From NCBI RefSeq assembly GCF_009828925.2, contig NZ_WUTY02000001.1, positions 930,001-994,000 of the forward strand: DNA of 64,000 bases. Direction: 5' to 3'. The position numbers were made by a program, and so were the translations under genes. This document shows positions 9,738-18,212 of this stretch, one piece after another (positions within the stretch are counted from its first letter, which is position 1; every line of letters starts with the position of its first letter). The notes under the pieces are model-generated. The model was not told the origin of the DNA and did no database searches. It worked only from the letters and a program-made list of their open reading frames with translations. Source of the DNA: Methylicorpusculum oleiharenae (GTDB lineage Bacteria > Pseudomonadota > Gammaproteobacteria > Methylococcales > Methylomonadaceae).

Positions 9738-10745
9738 ATGGCTATGCAGGCTTATGACAAAGAAGAACATCCATTTGCACCGTTTATCCGCATTCTGGGA
9801 AAAGGTAAAAAAGGCACGCGGGCACTGACCCGTGATGAGGCTTATGAAGCCATGCGCATGATCATGGCCGGCGAAGTGCTGCCGTCTCAACTCGGCGCTT
9901 TTTTGATGTTAATGCGGGTTAAAGAAGAAACAAGAGAGGAACTTGCAGGGTTTGTTCATGCAGCACGCGATTCGTTTACTCAGCCTTTAGACGTATCACC
10001 AGCCGACCTGGACTGGTCATCCTACGCAGGTAAACGGCGGCACTTGCCCTGGTTCCTTTTATCCGCATTGCTGCTTGCCGAAAACGGCGTCAGCGTTTTT
10101 ATGCACGGTGCAGGCGGGCATACCAATGGCCGAATTTATACTCAAAACGTATTGGCTTATTTAGGCATTCAAGCGGCTACCTCAATGCAGGAATCGCAAC
10201 AGCAGCTGCTTTCAAACAGATTCAGCTATTTGTCACTGGAACATTTTTGTCCGCAGCTTTTTGAAATCATTGAACTTCGCCGTATTATGGGCTTACGGTC
10301 ACCGGTTCATACCCTGGTCCGCCTGCTCAATCCTTTCAATGCCGCTTACAGTATCCAGGGCATTTTTCATCCAGGCTACCGGCAGGTTCATCAAGAAGCC
10401 GCTTTATTGCTCAATCAGCCGCATGTGTCGGTATTTAAAGGGGAAGGCGGAGAAGTAGAACGAAACCCTGATGGCGATTGTCTTGTTCAAAGCGTCCACG
10501 AAGGCGTTTTGTCAGATGAACTGTGGCCTGCGTTATTTCAACGCCGCCATATGAAACCGGATGATCTTGACCCACAACAATTAGTTTTGCTTTGGCGTGG
10601 AGAGATCAGTGATGAGTATGCCGAAGCAGCGGTAACAGGCACAGCTGCCGTTGCATTAAGGTTGCTGGGCAAAGGGGATAACCAAGAGGACGCTCATGCC
10701 CTGGCGCTTGGTTATTGGAACAACAGAGATAAACAAAGGTTTTAA
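9738..10745 (+). CDS. TrpD-like glycosyltransferase-family protein (YbiB type)
   Basis: This 335-residue protein has the nucleoside-phosphorylase/anthranilate phosphoribosyltransferase fold. An N-terminal helical bundle (LTRDEAYEAMRMIMAGEVLPSQLGAFLMLMRVK) is followed by the alpha/beta domain. The glycine-rich loop is diverged (MHGAGGHTNGR where TrpD has a GTGGD-type motif), as in the YbiB subgroup. YbiB-type proteins bind nucleic acid and no enzyme activity is established for them. So this is not a tryptophan-biosynthesis gene, and no trp genes surround it. It lies 2 nt behind cyoE and is probably co-transcribed. A repeat element has landed directly at its 3' end; one flanking direct-repeat copy contains its stop codon. 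Confidence 0.85.
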   Translation: MAMQAYDKEEHPFAPFIRILGKGKKGTRALTRDEAYEAMRMIMAGEVLPSQLGAFLMLMRVKEETREELAGFVHAARDSFTQPLDVSPADLDWSSYAGKRRHLPWFLLSALLLAENGVSVFMHGAGGHTNGRIYTQNVLAYLGIQAATSMQESQQQLLSNRFSYLSLEHFCPQLFEIIELRRIMGLRSPVHTLVRLLNPFNAAYSIQGIFHPGYRQVHQEAALLLNQPHVSVFKGEGGEVERNPDGDCLVQSVHEGVLSDELWPALFQRRHMKPDDLDPQQLVLLWRGEISDEYAEAAVTGTAAVALRLLGKGDNQEDAHALALGYWNNRDKQRF

Positions 10746-10746
10746 C

Positions 10747-10900
10747 GTAGCTACTCGCCCGCTTGGAATAGCGGGTGTAGGTGATTGATTGAAAAGGCTT
10801 CTGCAACAGGGATGTTGCAGAGAGCTACAGGGAAGTATTAATGCGTCCTTTGAAATCAAGCGCCTACACCCAATAAAACGGGAAAGGGGTGAGCAGATAC
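10747..10900 (+). repeat. MITE-like palindromic element, copy 1 (family A)
   Basis: A 154-bp non-coding element runs from GTAGCTACTCGCCCGC to GGGGTGAGCAGATAC. It is flanked by an exact 8-bp direct repeat, GTTTTAAC, at 10739-10746 and 10901-10908, which looks like a target-site duplication. Inside, GGGTGTAGG pairs with CCTACACCC, and a hairpin CTGCAACA/TGTTGCAG is nested within. Three related copies occur at 21452, 28961 and 62211. No protein is encoded, so movement would depend on a transposase elsewhere. Relative to the arms, the core has the same orientation as in the 62 kb copy. Confidence 0.85.
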
Positions 10901-10907
10901 GTTTTAA

Positions 10908-11537
10908 CTAAACATTACTCGATCTTGGCCGGGCAAATCGAGGAACCCCTTTAACAAAGGTTTTTTCCAAATAAATATACTCCAGCCCCATTAAGGTCTC
11001 GCCATTCTGGTGCTTGACCCACACCACTTTAACTTCACCCAGCATATCCAGGCGTTTAAAATCGAATGCAGCCACAGTTCCCTCATCAACCAGGATGAGC
11101 TGCGGCAAACGAATCATTAAACCGTCTACAGAAACATTTACCGTCATAAAATGGCAGCGCTCACCGTTCAAAATGATAAGCCCAGGCGCTGACAGGCTTT
11201 TACGGTAAACTTGTCTTTCGTAAAACAAATTATCAATGTCATGCTCGATCGTGCGAAACTCCATAGCCAGATACAAATGCCCATCAATGATATCGGATCT
11301 GACAATTTCTACTTCTCCAGCCAATCGCATCTCATGCAGGTAAACATCAGCCAAGGGCTTCATTTTGATCGTCTCGAATAATTCTACGACCTTGTTTTCC
11401 GGCTCTTTGGTGGCAAGTTCAGCCAGCATACCGGTAATAGAGATATTGCTCAGGGTAATCTCATACTCTTCGCCGCCAAGATAAATAAAACCGTGTGAGG
11501 TTAATTTTTTTCGATAAAATCGTTTTTCGTATGACAT
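10908..11537 (-). CDS. tandem PilZ-domain protein
   Basis: This 209-residue soluble protein seems to contain two PilZ-like beta-barrels in tandem. The first begins EKRFYRKKLTSHG and continues to LSNISITGMLAEL. The second begins YERQVYRKSLSAPG and continues to MTVNVSVDGLMIRL. PilZ domains bind cyclic di-GMP through an RxxxR stretch and a D/NxSxxG motif; here the second motif reads NISITG and NVSVDG, so ligand binding is plausible but not certain. The gene stands alone. A GGDEF-domain protein is encoded elsewhere in the window at 40763. The function is inferred as a c-di-GMP effector controlling surface or motility processes. Confidence 0.82.
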   Translation of the reverse strand: MSYEKRFYRKKLTSHGFIYLGGEEYEITLSNISITGMLAELATKEPENKVVELFETIKMKPLADVYLHEMRLAGEVEIVRSDIIDGHLYLAMEFRTIEHDIDNLFYERQVYRKSLSAPGLIILNGERCHFMTVNVSVDGLMIRLPQLILVDEGTVAAFDFKRLDMLGEVKVVWVKHQNGETLMGLEYIYLEKTFVKGVPRFARPRSSNV

Positions 11538-11789
11538 AAATTACCTTGCATCTCTTGGGTACATCAGATTTTGGTGGCATCATTAAAACGGCGATCAGAG
11601 CAAATCTAAAAACGGTGACATGAGGCACTTAGGCATTAAACTCATCGTGCTTGTCCGTCCGACCACTTAATCTCTGTTTTCTAAGGGAGAAACCGGAGTT
11701 TTAAACCCACTATAAAGTTAGAATTATTATTTTAGTTGATTATCCGGCTTTGTTGCCTGTAATGGCTCAGAATTGTTTGGCTACACGAT

Positions 11790-12443
11790 ATGAATATCAA
11801 CAATTCACCCGCACTACAATTTTCTTCTTCATGGATTTTAATCAAATTGAGATACAGTCTACTACTTTTATCTGTTTTTGCCTTATCCGCCTGTACATCC
11901 TCGCCGCCCAAAAACCCTGATAATATCTGCTCAACCTTTGTTGAAAAGAGTGATTGGCTTAAAAGCACCCGCAAAACTCATAAAAAATGGGGCACACCGA
12001 TTCCTGTTCAAATGGCTTTCATTTACCAGGAATCTCGTTTTGTGGCAGACGCACAGCCACCGCGAACCCGTCTTCTGGGCTTTATTCCCTGGTTCAGGCC
12101 GACTAGCGCTTACGGTTATGCGCAGGTACTGGACGGAACTTGGGATGATTATAAAAAAGATACAGGACGCTGGTTGGCCAGCCGCAGTAATTTTGCTGAC
12201 GCAACCGATTTTGTAGGCTGGTATAACCATATTAGTCACACCCGACTGGGTATTCCAATAGGGGACGCAAAACAGCTTTATTTGGCTTATCACGAAGGCC
12301 ATGGCGGCTTCAGACGCAAAACTTATTTGCGCAAAAAATGGTTATTGAATGTTGCCAACAAAGTAGCGGTGCGATCTCAGATGTACCATAATCAAATGTC
12401 ACGTTGTCAAAATGATTTAAAAGGCACATCGTGGTTTTTTTGA
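11790..12443 (+). CDS. lytic-transglycosylase-like lipoprotein
   Basis: This 217-residue protein has a lipoprotein signal, with the lipobox LSAC placing the lipidated Cys at residue 35. A transglycosylase-like domain follows: MAFIYQESRFVADAQP holds the likely catalytic Glu, then TSAYGYAQVLDGTWDDY, and LAYHEGHGGFRRK near the end. Such enzymes cleave the MurNAc-GlcNAc bond of peptidoglycan. It resembles short EsaG/PA-type SLT lipoproteins rather than full-length Slt or MltC. The start is not fixed by a strong ribosome-binding site. The FKBP gene follows after about 38 nt in the same direction. Confidence 0.85.
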   Translation: MNINNSPALQFSSSWILIKLRYSLLLLSVFALSACTSSPPKNPDNICSTFVEKSDWLKSTRKTHKKWGTPIPVQMAFIYQESRFVADAQPPRTRLLGFIPWFRPTSAYGYAQVLDGTWDDYKKDTGRWLASRSNFADATDFVGWYNHISHTRLGIPIGDAKQLYLAYHEGHGGFRRKTYLRKKWLLNVANKVAVRSQMYHNQMSRCQNDLKGTSWFF

Positions 12444-12481
12444 TAGACTATAGGCTCCATTACAATTAGAAAGGAGAATCC

Positions 12482-12961
12482 GTGAGTAAACTTTATACCC
12501 GCGCTTTTTCGATTTTTGCCGCCCTACTGATAGGATTTACTGTGTTTTCCATAGCCAACGCAACCACACCGGAAGAAAATAAAGCGGCAGGCATCGCGTT
12601 TCTAGCCGAAAATGCCAAAAAACCCACCATAAAAACAACCCCAAGCGGTTTGCAATATGAGATAGTCACTGAAGGCGCAGGTGCATCACCCGCAGCAACT
12701 GACAGTGTCACTGTTCATTACAAAGGCACCACGATCGATGGCGCTGAGTTTGACAGTTCATACAGCCGCGGTGCACCTGCTACTTTTCCGTTAAACAGAG
12801 TGATTGCCGGCTGGACAGAAGGCGTTCAACTGATGAAAGAAGGGGCAAAATACCGTTTCTACATTCCTGCTGAATTAGCTTACGGAACCAGAGGAGCCGG
12901 CCCTAAAATCGGTCCTAATTCCGCTTTGATTTTCGATATCGAGCTGATTAAAGTCGAATAA
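12482..12961 (+). CDS. FKBP-type peptidyl-prolyl cis-trans isomerase, exported
   Basis: This 159-residue protein has a signal peptide (to about residue 28, SIANA) and one FKBP domain in the C-terminal two thirds: VTVHYKGTTIDGAEFDSSY, VIAGWTEGVQLMKEGAKYRFYIPAELAYG and NSALIFDIELIKVE. It should catalyse prolyl isomerisation and assist folding in the periplasm. The N-terminal dimerisation domain of FkpA/Mip is reduced to a short linker (EENKAAGIAFLAENAKK). The start is GTG at 12482, preceded by AGAAAGGAGAAT, a strong ribosome-binding site. A terminator follows the gene. Confidence 0.92.
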   Translation: MSKLYTRAFSIFAALLIGFTVFSIANATTPEENKAAGIAFLAENAKKPTIKTTPSGLQYEIVTEGAGASPAATDSVTVHYKGTTIDGAEFDSSYSRGAPATFPLNRVIAGWTEGVQLMKEGAKYRFYIPAELAYGTRGAGPKIGPNSALIFDIELIKVE

Positions 12962-12982
12962 ACCGTCGGACTCACATACAGA

Positions 12983-13028
12983 AAAGCTCAAGGTGCAAGG
13001 CAATCAACTTCACCTTGAGCTTTTTTTT
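12983..13028 (+). terminator. Rho-independent terminator after the FKBP gene
   Basis: The stem GCTCAAGGTG (arm from 12983) pairs with CACCTTGAGC (13011-13020) across a 15-nt loop and is followed by a run of eight T. The apparent upstream TTG start of rlmKL at 13015 lies inside this terminator, which argues for the ATG at 13057. Confidence 0.9.
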
Positions 13029-13056
13029 GCCCAAACCATTGCCCAGCCCCAAGCAT

Positions 13057-15258
13057 ATGAATACGTTTCAATTGTTTGCCACTACACCCAAAGCCATGGA
13101 GCAGATTCTGGCTGAGGAACTTAAACAATTAGGTATAACTGATGCCAAGTTAACAGTAGCCGGTGTTGCCTTTGAAGGCTCACTGGAAACCGCTTACCGG
13201 GTCTGCCTGTGGTCTAGAATTGCCAACCGGGTTTTACTGGTACTGAGCAGCTTTCCTGTCAACCATCAGGATGATCTGTATAACGGCGTAAAACAAATCA
13301 ACTGGTTCGAACATATGAAACCGGACGATTCAATGGCGGTGACTTTCAGCGCCAAAAACTCCAAAGCAATAAACAACACGCACTTTGGTGCGCTTAAAGT
13401 CAAAGATGCTATCGTCGACCAAATGCGCGCCAAATTCAACAAACGCCCCAATATAGACACGGAACAACCGACAATACGCATCAATGTCTATCTGAATGGC
13501 GAAAACGCGCAATTGAGCCTGGATCTTTCCGGAGAAAGCTTACATAAAAGGGGCTATCGTGATACGCAAGTCAAGGCGCCGATAAAAGAAAATCTGGCCG
13601 CCGCCATCCTGCTGCGCGCTGGGTGGCCTGACATAGCCAAACAAAACGGTACACTGATAGACCCGATGTGCGGCTCAGGTACCTTACTGGTCGAAGCCGC
13701 AATGATGGCGGCTGATTATGCGCCCGGCTTGCTGAGAACGCATTATGGCTTTTTAGGCTGGAAAAAACATGACGCCGCATTATGGCAAAATTTGCTCAGT
13801 GAAGCGGAATTACGCAAAAACACCGGCATTGAAAAACTGCCGGTCATTGCCGGTTTTGATAAAAGCAGCCAAAGTATCAATGCGGCATTGACGCATATCG
13901 ATAACGCCGGCTTGAGCCGGAAAATTCATGTCGAACGCCGTGACATTGTCGATGCAGAGCCCGCAGCCGACTGGCAACCGGGATTGCTGGTGTGCAATCC
14001 ACCGTATGGCGAACGCTTGGGGGATGAGGACTCAACATCCGAACTTTACCGGCAATTCGGCGATATATTAAAAAGCCGCTTTACAGGCTGGCGAGTCGCA
14101 CTGATTATCAGCAACTCAGAACTTGGCTTCAGGCTGGGCATACGCTCACAAAAACCCATCACACTTTATAATGGAGCCCTGGAATGCACACTGTTGCGCC
14201 TTACAGTGGATGAGACTGCGTTCTTTATACCGAAGCCCAAAAACAGAGAAGAAAAGCTGTTTCAACTTGCTCAAAACACCCCGTCTGAATCAGTCGACAA
14301 CAGCGCTGAAATGTTTTCCAACCGGGTAAGAAAAAACCTTAAAAAACTGACGAAATGGGCAAAGCTGCAGAATATTCATTGTTATCGCGTTTATGATGCA
14401 GATCTGCCGGAATATGCTGTCGCAGTTGACCTATACCAAGGTGATAAAACCTGGATTAATGTTCAGGAATATGAACCGCCAAAAACGATAGACCCAGACA
14501 AAGCCGATCAGCGGCTGGCCAGCGTTATAGCAGAAATACCCAAGCTGTTTTCGATTCCCGCTGATCAGGTTTTTTTGAAAATCAGGCGTAAAAAGCAAAA
14601 CAAGGATCAGTATGAAAAGCAGGGCGATCAAGGCCGGTTTCATGTCATTGAAGAAGCGGGATGTAAACTGCTGGTCAATTTTGAAGATTACCTGGACACG
14701 GGCTTGTTCTTGGACCACAGGCCGATCCGTGCCAGAATTCAGCGGGAAGCCAAAGGCAAACGTTTTCTGAATCTGTTTGCTTATACCGGGAGCGCTACGG
14801 TTCATGCGGCAATGGGCGGCGCTCAGTCGACTACCACCGTCGACATGTCAAAAACCTACCTGGATTGGGCTCAGAAAAATCTGGCGTTGAATGGCATAAA
14901 AGGCAACCACGAAATTATTCAGGCCGATTGCAAAACCTGGTTACAGACTGAAGCGGACCGGCTCTATAAAAAACGGCAATACGATCTCATATTTCTGGAT
15001 CCTCCTACATTTTCCAACTCAAAACGGATGGAAGATGTGTTCGATATTCAAAACGATCATGTAGAATTGATTTCAGATGCCGCAGCGCTTTTGGCTACGA
15101 CGGGTGTACTCTATTTTTCCACTAACTTTCGACGCTTTAAAATGGACCATGAGGCACTCTCGGGACTGGTGATCGAAGATATATCGGCAGCAACACTGCC
15201 GGATGATTTTGCCAGAAATCCAAAAATCCATTATTGCTGGAGAATTCAAAAATGCTAA
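13057..15258 (+). CDS. rlmL: bifunctional 23S rRNA methyltransferase (m2G2445 and m7G2069)
   Basis: RlmKL (733 aa from the ATG at 13057) is a fusion of two SAM-dependent methyltransferases with a THUMP RNA-binding domain. The RlmL half has DPMCGSGTLLVEAA and the catalytic NPPYGER. The RlmK half has LNLFAYTGSATVHAA and FLDPPTFSNSKRM. The full gammaproteobacterial fusion length is present. It modifies G2445 (N2) and G2069 (N7) of 23S rRNA during 50S maturation. The 14 residues upstream (MSFFLPKPLPSPKH) are read through a terminator and are unlikely to be translated. acyP overlaps the 3' end by 7 nt. Confidence 0.96.
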   Translation: MNTFQLFATTPKAMEQILAEELKQLGITDAKLTVAGVAFEGSLETAYRVCLWSRIANRVLLVLSSFPVNHQDDLYNGVKQINWFEHMKPDDSMAVTFSAKNSKAINNTHFGALKVKDAIVDQMRAKFNKRPNIDTEQPTIRINVYLNGENAQLSLDLSGESLHKRGYRDTQVKAPIKENLAAAILLRAGWPDIAKQNGTLIDPMCGSGTLLVEAAMMAADYAPGLLRTHYGFLGWKKHDAALWQNLLSEAELRKNTGIEKLPVIAGFDKSSQSINAALTHIDNAGLSRKIHVERRDIVDAEPAADWQPGLLVCNPPYGERLGDEDSTSELYRQFGDILKSRFTGWRVALIISNSELGFRLGIRSQKPITLYNGALECTLLRLTVDETAFFIPKPKNREEKLFQLAQNTPSESVDNSAEMFSNRVRKNLKKLTKWAKLQNIHCYRVYDADLPEYAVAVDLYQGDKTWINVQEYEPPKTIDPDKADQRLASVIAEIPKLFSIPADQVFLKIRRKKQNKDQYEKQGDQGRFHVIEEAGCKLLVNFEDYLDTGLFLDHRPIRARIQREAKGKRFLNLFAYTGSATVHAAMGGAQSTTTVDMSKTYLDWAQKNLALNGIKGNHEIIQADCKTWLQTEADRLYKKRQYDLIFLDPPTFSNSKRMEDVFDIQNDHVELISDAAALLATTGVLYFSTNFRRFKMDHEALSGLVIEDISAATLPDDFARNPKIHYCWRIQKC

Positions 15259-15524
15259 AACAAGTCAGGATATTGGTGTCAGGGCGAGTGCAAGGCGTTT
15301 ATTTTCGAGCCTTTACCCAAAAGAAAGCCAAGAATCTCGGTATTACAGGGTATGCGAAAAATCTTTCCGATGGCCGAGTTGAAATCGTTGCATCAGGCTC
15401 AGAAGATGCCGTTGATCAATTGATCAAGTGGTGCTACAAAGGCCCCATCACTGCGCGTGTTGATCATGTTGAAACTGAATCACTGAACGGGGAAGCTATT
15501 CCTCCCGGTTTCAATGTGAGTTAA
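15252..15524 (+). CDS. acyP: acylphosphatase
   Basis: This 90-residue enzyme hydrolyses carboxyl-phosphate bonds of acyl phosphates. The diagnostic N-terminal motif GRVQGVYFRAFTQ carries the phosphate-binding Arg. YAKNLSDGRVEIVASG carries the catalytic Asn. The start at 15252 overlaps the rlmL stop (ATGCTAA), and the longer in-frame start at 15234 would add six residues unlike the family. It is co-transcribed with rlmKL. Confidence 0.95.
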   Translation: MLKQVRILVSGRVQGVYFRAFTQKKAKNLGITGYAKNLSDGRVEIVASGSEDAVDQLIKWCYKGPITARVDHVETESLNGEAIPPGFNVS

Positions 15525-15627
15525 TCCGCCGGACACGGCTTACCCCGTTATCGTACGGTTGCTTAAAACTTAATTACCGAAGCGCTCTACCGGCTTTTCA
15601 ATGAACCATTTACACGAGGGGATCCTT

Positions 15628-16149
15628 ATGTCTGTTAAATCCAAGTGGCTTTTCCCGTGGCTGATACCTGCCATGATGTTCGCATTTGCACAACCGGTTG
15701 CGAGTGAACAAACAAATACTCAGCCAGCACCTAACGGCTTACAAATTCCAAAAAACTATAAGGACTGGCCGGTTTTAGGCATCTCGCATAGAACCGATAA
15801 AAACTCATTACGGGTCATTCTGGGTAATAGTGTAGCGATCAAGGCGGCCCGTAGCGGTCAAACCAATCCTTGGCCGGACGGCACAATCCTGGCCAAACTG
15901 GTATGGAAGGACAGCGAACATCCGCTCTGGCCGGCCGCTACAGTTCCTGGCGATAAAGAACATATTGAATTTATGTTTAAAGACAGCAAAAAGTTTAAGG
16001 CCAATGATGGCTGGGGCTATGCGCGCTGGGTAGGAAAGGATCAAAAACCCTACGGAACGAACGCTCAGTTTGACCATGAATGCCATAGCTGCCATACCAG
16101 CGCAAAAGAGTCAGACTTTGTTTTTACCCGACCCGTCAAACTGCCTTAA
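15628..16149 (+). CDS. cytochrome P460-family c-type heme protein
   Basis: This 173-residue exported protein (signal peptide to about residue 27, cleavage near VASE) has one C-terminal heme c motif, CHSCH. The P460 fold sequence runs from YKDWPVLGISHRTDKNSLR to WGYARWVGKDQKPYG. Cytochromes P460 and c'-beta are periplasmic proteins of methanotrophs and ammonia oxidisers that handle hydroxylamine or nitric oxide. P460 has an extra Lys-heme crosslink; whether a Lys here plays that part (candidates in the 85-105 region) needs alignment. The start is set at the ATG at 15628 because GAGGGG sits 7 nt upstream. It fits a methanotroph coping with ammonia co-oxidation. Confidence 0.88.
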   Translation: MSVKSKWLFPWLIPAMMFAFAQPVASEQTNTQPAPNGLQIPKNYKDWPVLGISHRTDKNSLRVILGNSVAIKAARSGQTNPWPDGTILAKLVWKDSEHPLWPAATVPGDKEHIEFMFKDSKKFKANDGWGYARWVGKDQKPYGTNAQFDHECHSCHTSAKESDFVFTRPVKLP

Positions 16150-16172
16150 TTCTAAAAATGACAGGGCCAAAT

Positions 16173-16199
16173 GGTGCATTAGCGATAGCCTAATGCACC
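16173..16199 (+). terminator. stem-loop after the P460 gene
   Basis: GGTGCATTAG (16173-16182) and CTAATGCACC (16190-16199) form a perfect 10-bp stem with a 7-nt loop, 23 nt after the stop. There is no T tract, so it may stabilise the mRNA end or be a REP-like palindrome. Its sequence recalls the GGTGCATCACC part of the family B repeats. Confidence 0.5.
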
Positions 16200-16311
16200 G
16201 CCATTCTCACGGAAGCACAGTATTTGCGGACAGGTGAAAGCCTCATGTCATCGTAACTACAACGCTATAAGCTCCAGCGATTCACAGTTTGAGCTTTTAA
16301 TGTTGCTTTGA

Positions 16312-16397
16312 GGAAAGGTGTAAGCCTTGCTAGGAACTCCGTAAACCCATCCATGGGAGCTTGACGGCCCGACATCCCCGCAAAGCTTACACCTTCC
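16312..16397. repeat. inverted-repeat element, family C copy 1
   Basis: Arms GGAAAGGTGTAAGCCTTGC and GCAAAGCTTACACCTTCCC pair at 17 of 19 positions. They enclose about 48 bp containing the palindrome-rich core CCGTAAACCCATCCATGGG...TTGACGG. The same core recurs at 21790-21936 (minus) and 48709-48840 (plus). The rest of the 360-bp gap from 16150 to 16509 shows no gene. Confidence 0.75.
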
Positions 16398-16509
16398 CTT
16401 TTTTATCATCAAACCGGGAATTGCTGCTATAAACTCGAAACTTTTGTAATAACTTTCGACGTGTGCTAATAGGTAGTTACAACCCCCACTGCAAATCCGG
16501 TAAATAGCC

Positions 16510-18171
16510 ATGAATGACGACAAAACCGTTATTAAACCCACTTTATCGGCCAACGCCGCAGTGGTTGACGAAGATCGTACCGTGATATTTAAACCGGACG
16601 CGCTAAATGTAAGCTTGGTGGGCTCTCAGGGTGAAACCATTGCCACCTACTCATTTTCCGGCCGATTTACGGCAGGCCGTTCGTTGGATAATTCTATTGT
16701 TATCAAAAGCGATGTGGTCAGCCGTCATCACCTGGAAGTTAAATGGGAAAACGGCGGATGGTGGATTTTTAATCTGCAAAGTGCGAATGGCCTTTATATC
16801 AACGGCAGACTGATTCAACAAAAAGAAAAACTAAATCTGCCCTGCTCTGTTGCAGTGGGTCTTTCCGGTATTCAACTAAAAATCCAACTGGCAAAACACG
16901 CTGAGAATGCCGATCAGACGCAAGTTAAAGTCTTACTTGCTGAACCTTTGCCTGTTGAAAAGAGCCATGCGGCACGAAATTTATCTCAAGACCACATCAA
17001 AGCGCGCTTACTCGCCGAGGAAGCGGCAGACGATATGGGTGACTATACATTGATGGTTCGCAAGCTGATCCATGAAGACCGGGTCGTTCGAAAAAAGGGT
17101 TATAAAAAAATTATAGGGGTCTTAGGAAGTTTATTTTTGTTGTCCGCTGGATTGGTAGCCTATCAGCAGATTGCTCTGAACAATGCCCGCACACTGGCGA
17201 TTGACATGTTCTATGACATCAAAATGCTGGAAGTCGGTTTATCGCAGGCCGATATCAGGCTAGAAGAAAGTGCGGAAACACTGGAAAAGACCCTGCGGGC
17301 CATCAGTACTGAAAAGTTGAGGATCGAACAGGAACAACTGAAATTGGAACAGGAAAAACTGGCTGCGGAAAGAAAACGCATGCTTCAGGACCGGGAAAGA
17401 TTGGCGAATATGAAAGCCAAATACCGCCAGTATGTTGAAGAAGCCAACTCCTTACGCTTAAGGTTTCCAACAAAAGCCCAATACGAGGAAGAATTGATTG
17501 CGAAGGTCGCCAGGGAACTGGGGGAAAGCGAATTAGAACTGCCTGAAGACTTTGTGCTTGAAGTGAGAAAATATATTCAATACTGGCAAAGTTCGTCAAG
17601 AATCCAAAACGCGATAGAAACACTGGAAAAAAACAGTTTACTGCCGATTGTGATCAACACCCTCAAAAAACACGGGATGCCGCTCTATTTTATTTATTTA
17701 CCCCTTCAGGAAAGTAATTACGATACTTATGCAATTGGCCCGGAAACTAAATATGGCGTTGCCAAAGGCGCCTGGCAACTGCTGGCAAGTACGGCGCAGC
17801 AATACGGCGTTGAACCGGGACCTTTGGCAAACGTGCCAGAGTATGATGAACTGGACGGCCGCTTCGATTTTAATCAAGCCACGCAAGCCGGTATAAAATA
17901 TTTGAGGTATATCTACAGCACAGAGGCTCAAGCCTCAGGATTACTGGTTATGGCAAGTTACAACTACGGTGATAACCGGGTGAAGGGAATGATTAATAGA
18001 ATGCCGGATAACCCACGCGAGAAAAACTTCTGGAAATTTCTTCAGCAATATGAACTGCCGAAAGAAACCAAAGACTATGTGTTTTATATTTTTTCCGCTG
18101 CCGTAATAGGCGAAGATCCGCAGCATTTCGGATTTAAATTCAATCCTCCTTTGTTTAATGCAAGCCCATAA
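16510..18171 (+). CDS. FHA domain-transmembrane-lytic transglycosylase fusion protein
   Basis: This 553-residue protein joins three parts. Residues about 35-115 form a forkhead-associated (FHA) phosphothreonine-binding domain (AGRSLDNSIVIKSDVVSRHHLEV; NGLYINGR). A hydrophobic segment near 200-222 (IIGVLGSLFLLSAGLVAYQ) crosses the membrane. A charged coiled coil spans about 250-320. An SLT-type transglycosylase domain lies at about 380-530: YLPLQESNYD with the catalytic Glu near 401, then YGVAKGAWQLLASTAQQYG and VMASYNYGDNRV. The inferred topology is a cytoplasmic FHA and a periplasmic muramidase-like domain. This would let a Ser/Thr kinase signal reach the cell wall; no kinase gene is in the window. 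Confidence 0.9.
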   Translation: MNDDKTVIKPTLSANAAVVDEDRTVIFKPDALNVSLVGSQGETIATYSFSGRFTAGRSLDNSIVIKSDVVSRHHLEVKWENGGWWIFNLQSANGLYINGRLIQQKEKLNLPCSVAVGLSGIQLKIQLAKHAENADQTQVKVLLAEPLPVEKSHAARNLSQDHIKARLLAEEAADDMGDYTLMVRKLIHEDRVVRKKGYKKIIGVLGSLFLLSAGLVAYQQIALNNARTLAIDMFYDIKMLEVGLSQADIRLEESAETLEKTLRAISTEKLRIEQEQLKLEQEKLAAERKRMLQDRERLANMKAKYRQYVEEANSLRLRFPTKAQYEEELIAKVARELGESELELPEDFVLEVRKYIQYWQSSSRIQNAIETLEKNSLLPIVINTLKKHGMPLYFIYLPLQESNYDTYAIGPETKYGVAKGAWQLLASTAQQYGVEPGPLANVPEYDELDGRFDFNQATQAGIKYLRYIYSTEAQASGLLVMASYNYGDNRVKGMINRMPDNPREKNFWKFLQQYELPKETKDYVFYIFSAAVIGEDPQHFGFKFNPPLFNASP

Positions 18172-18212
18172 TTAGCCGCTGTCAAACTATCTGACCGGTA
18201 ACGCTGGATTAC

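Noticed and set aside
9738-10745. Anthranilate phosphoribosyltransferase (trpD)
   Set aside because: The glycine-rich PRPP loop is not canonical and no trp genes are near; YbiB-type is the better call.
10747-10900. CRISPR repeat interpretation of the family A sequences
   Set aside because: The copies are single, far apart, about 150 bp long and flanked by short direct repeats, which fits a mobile element instead.
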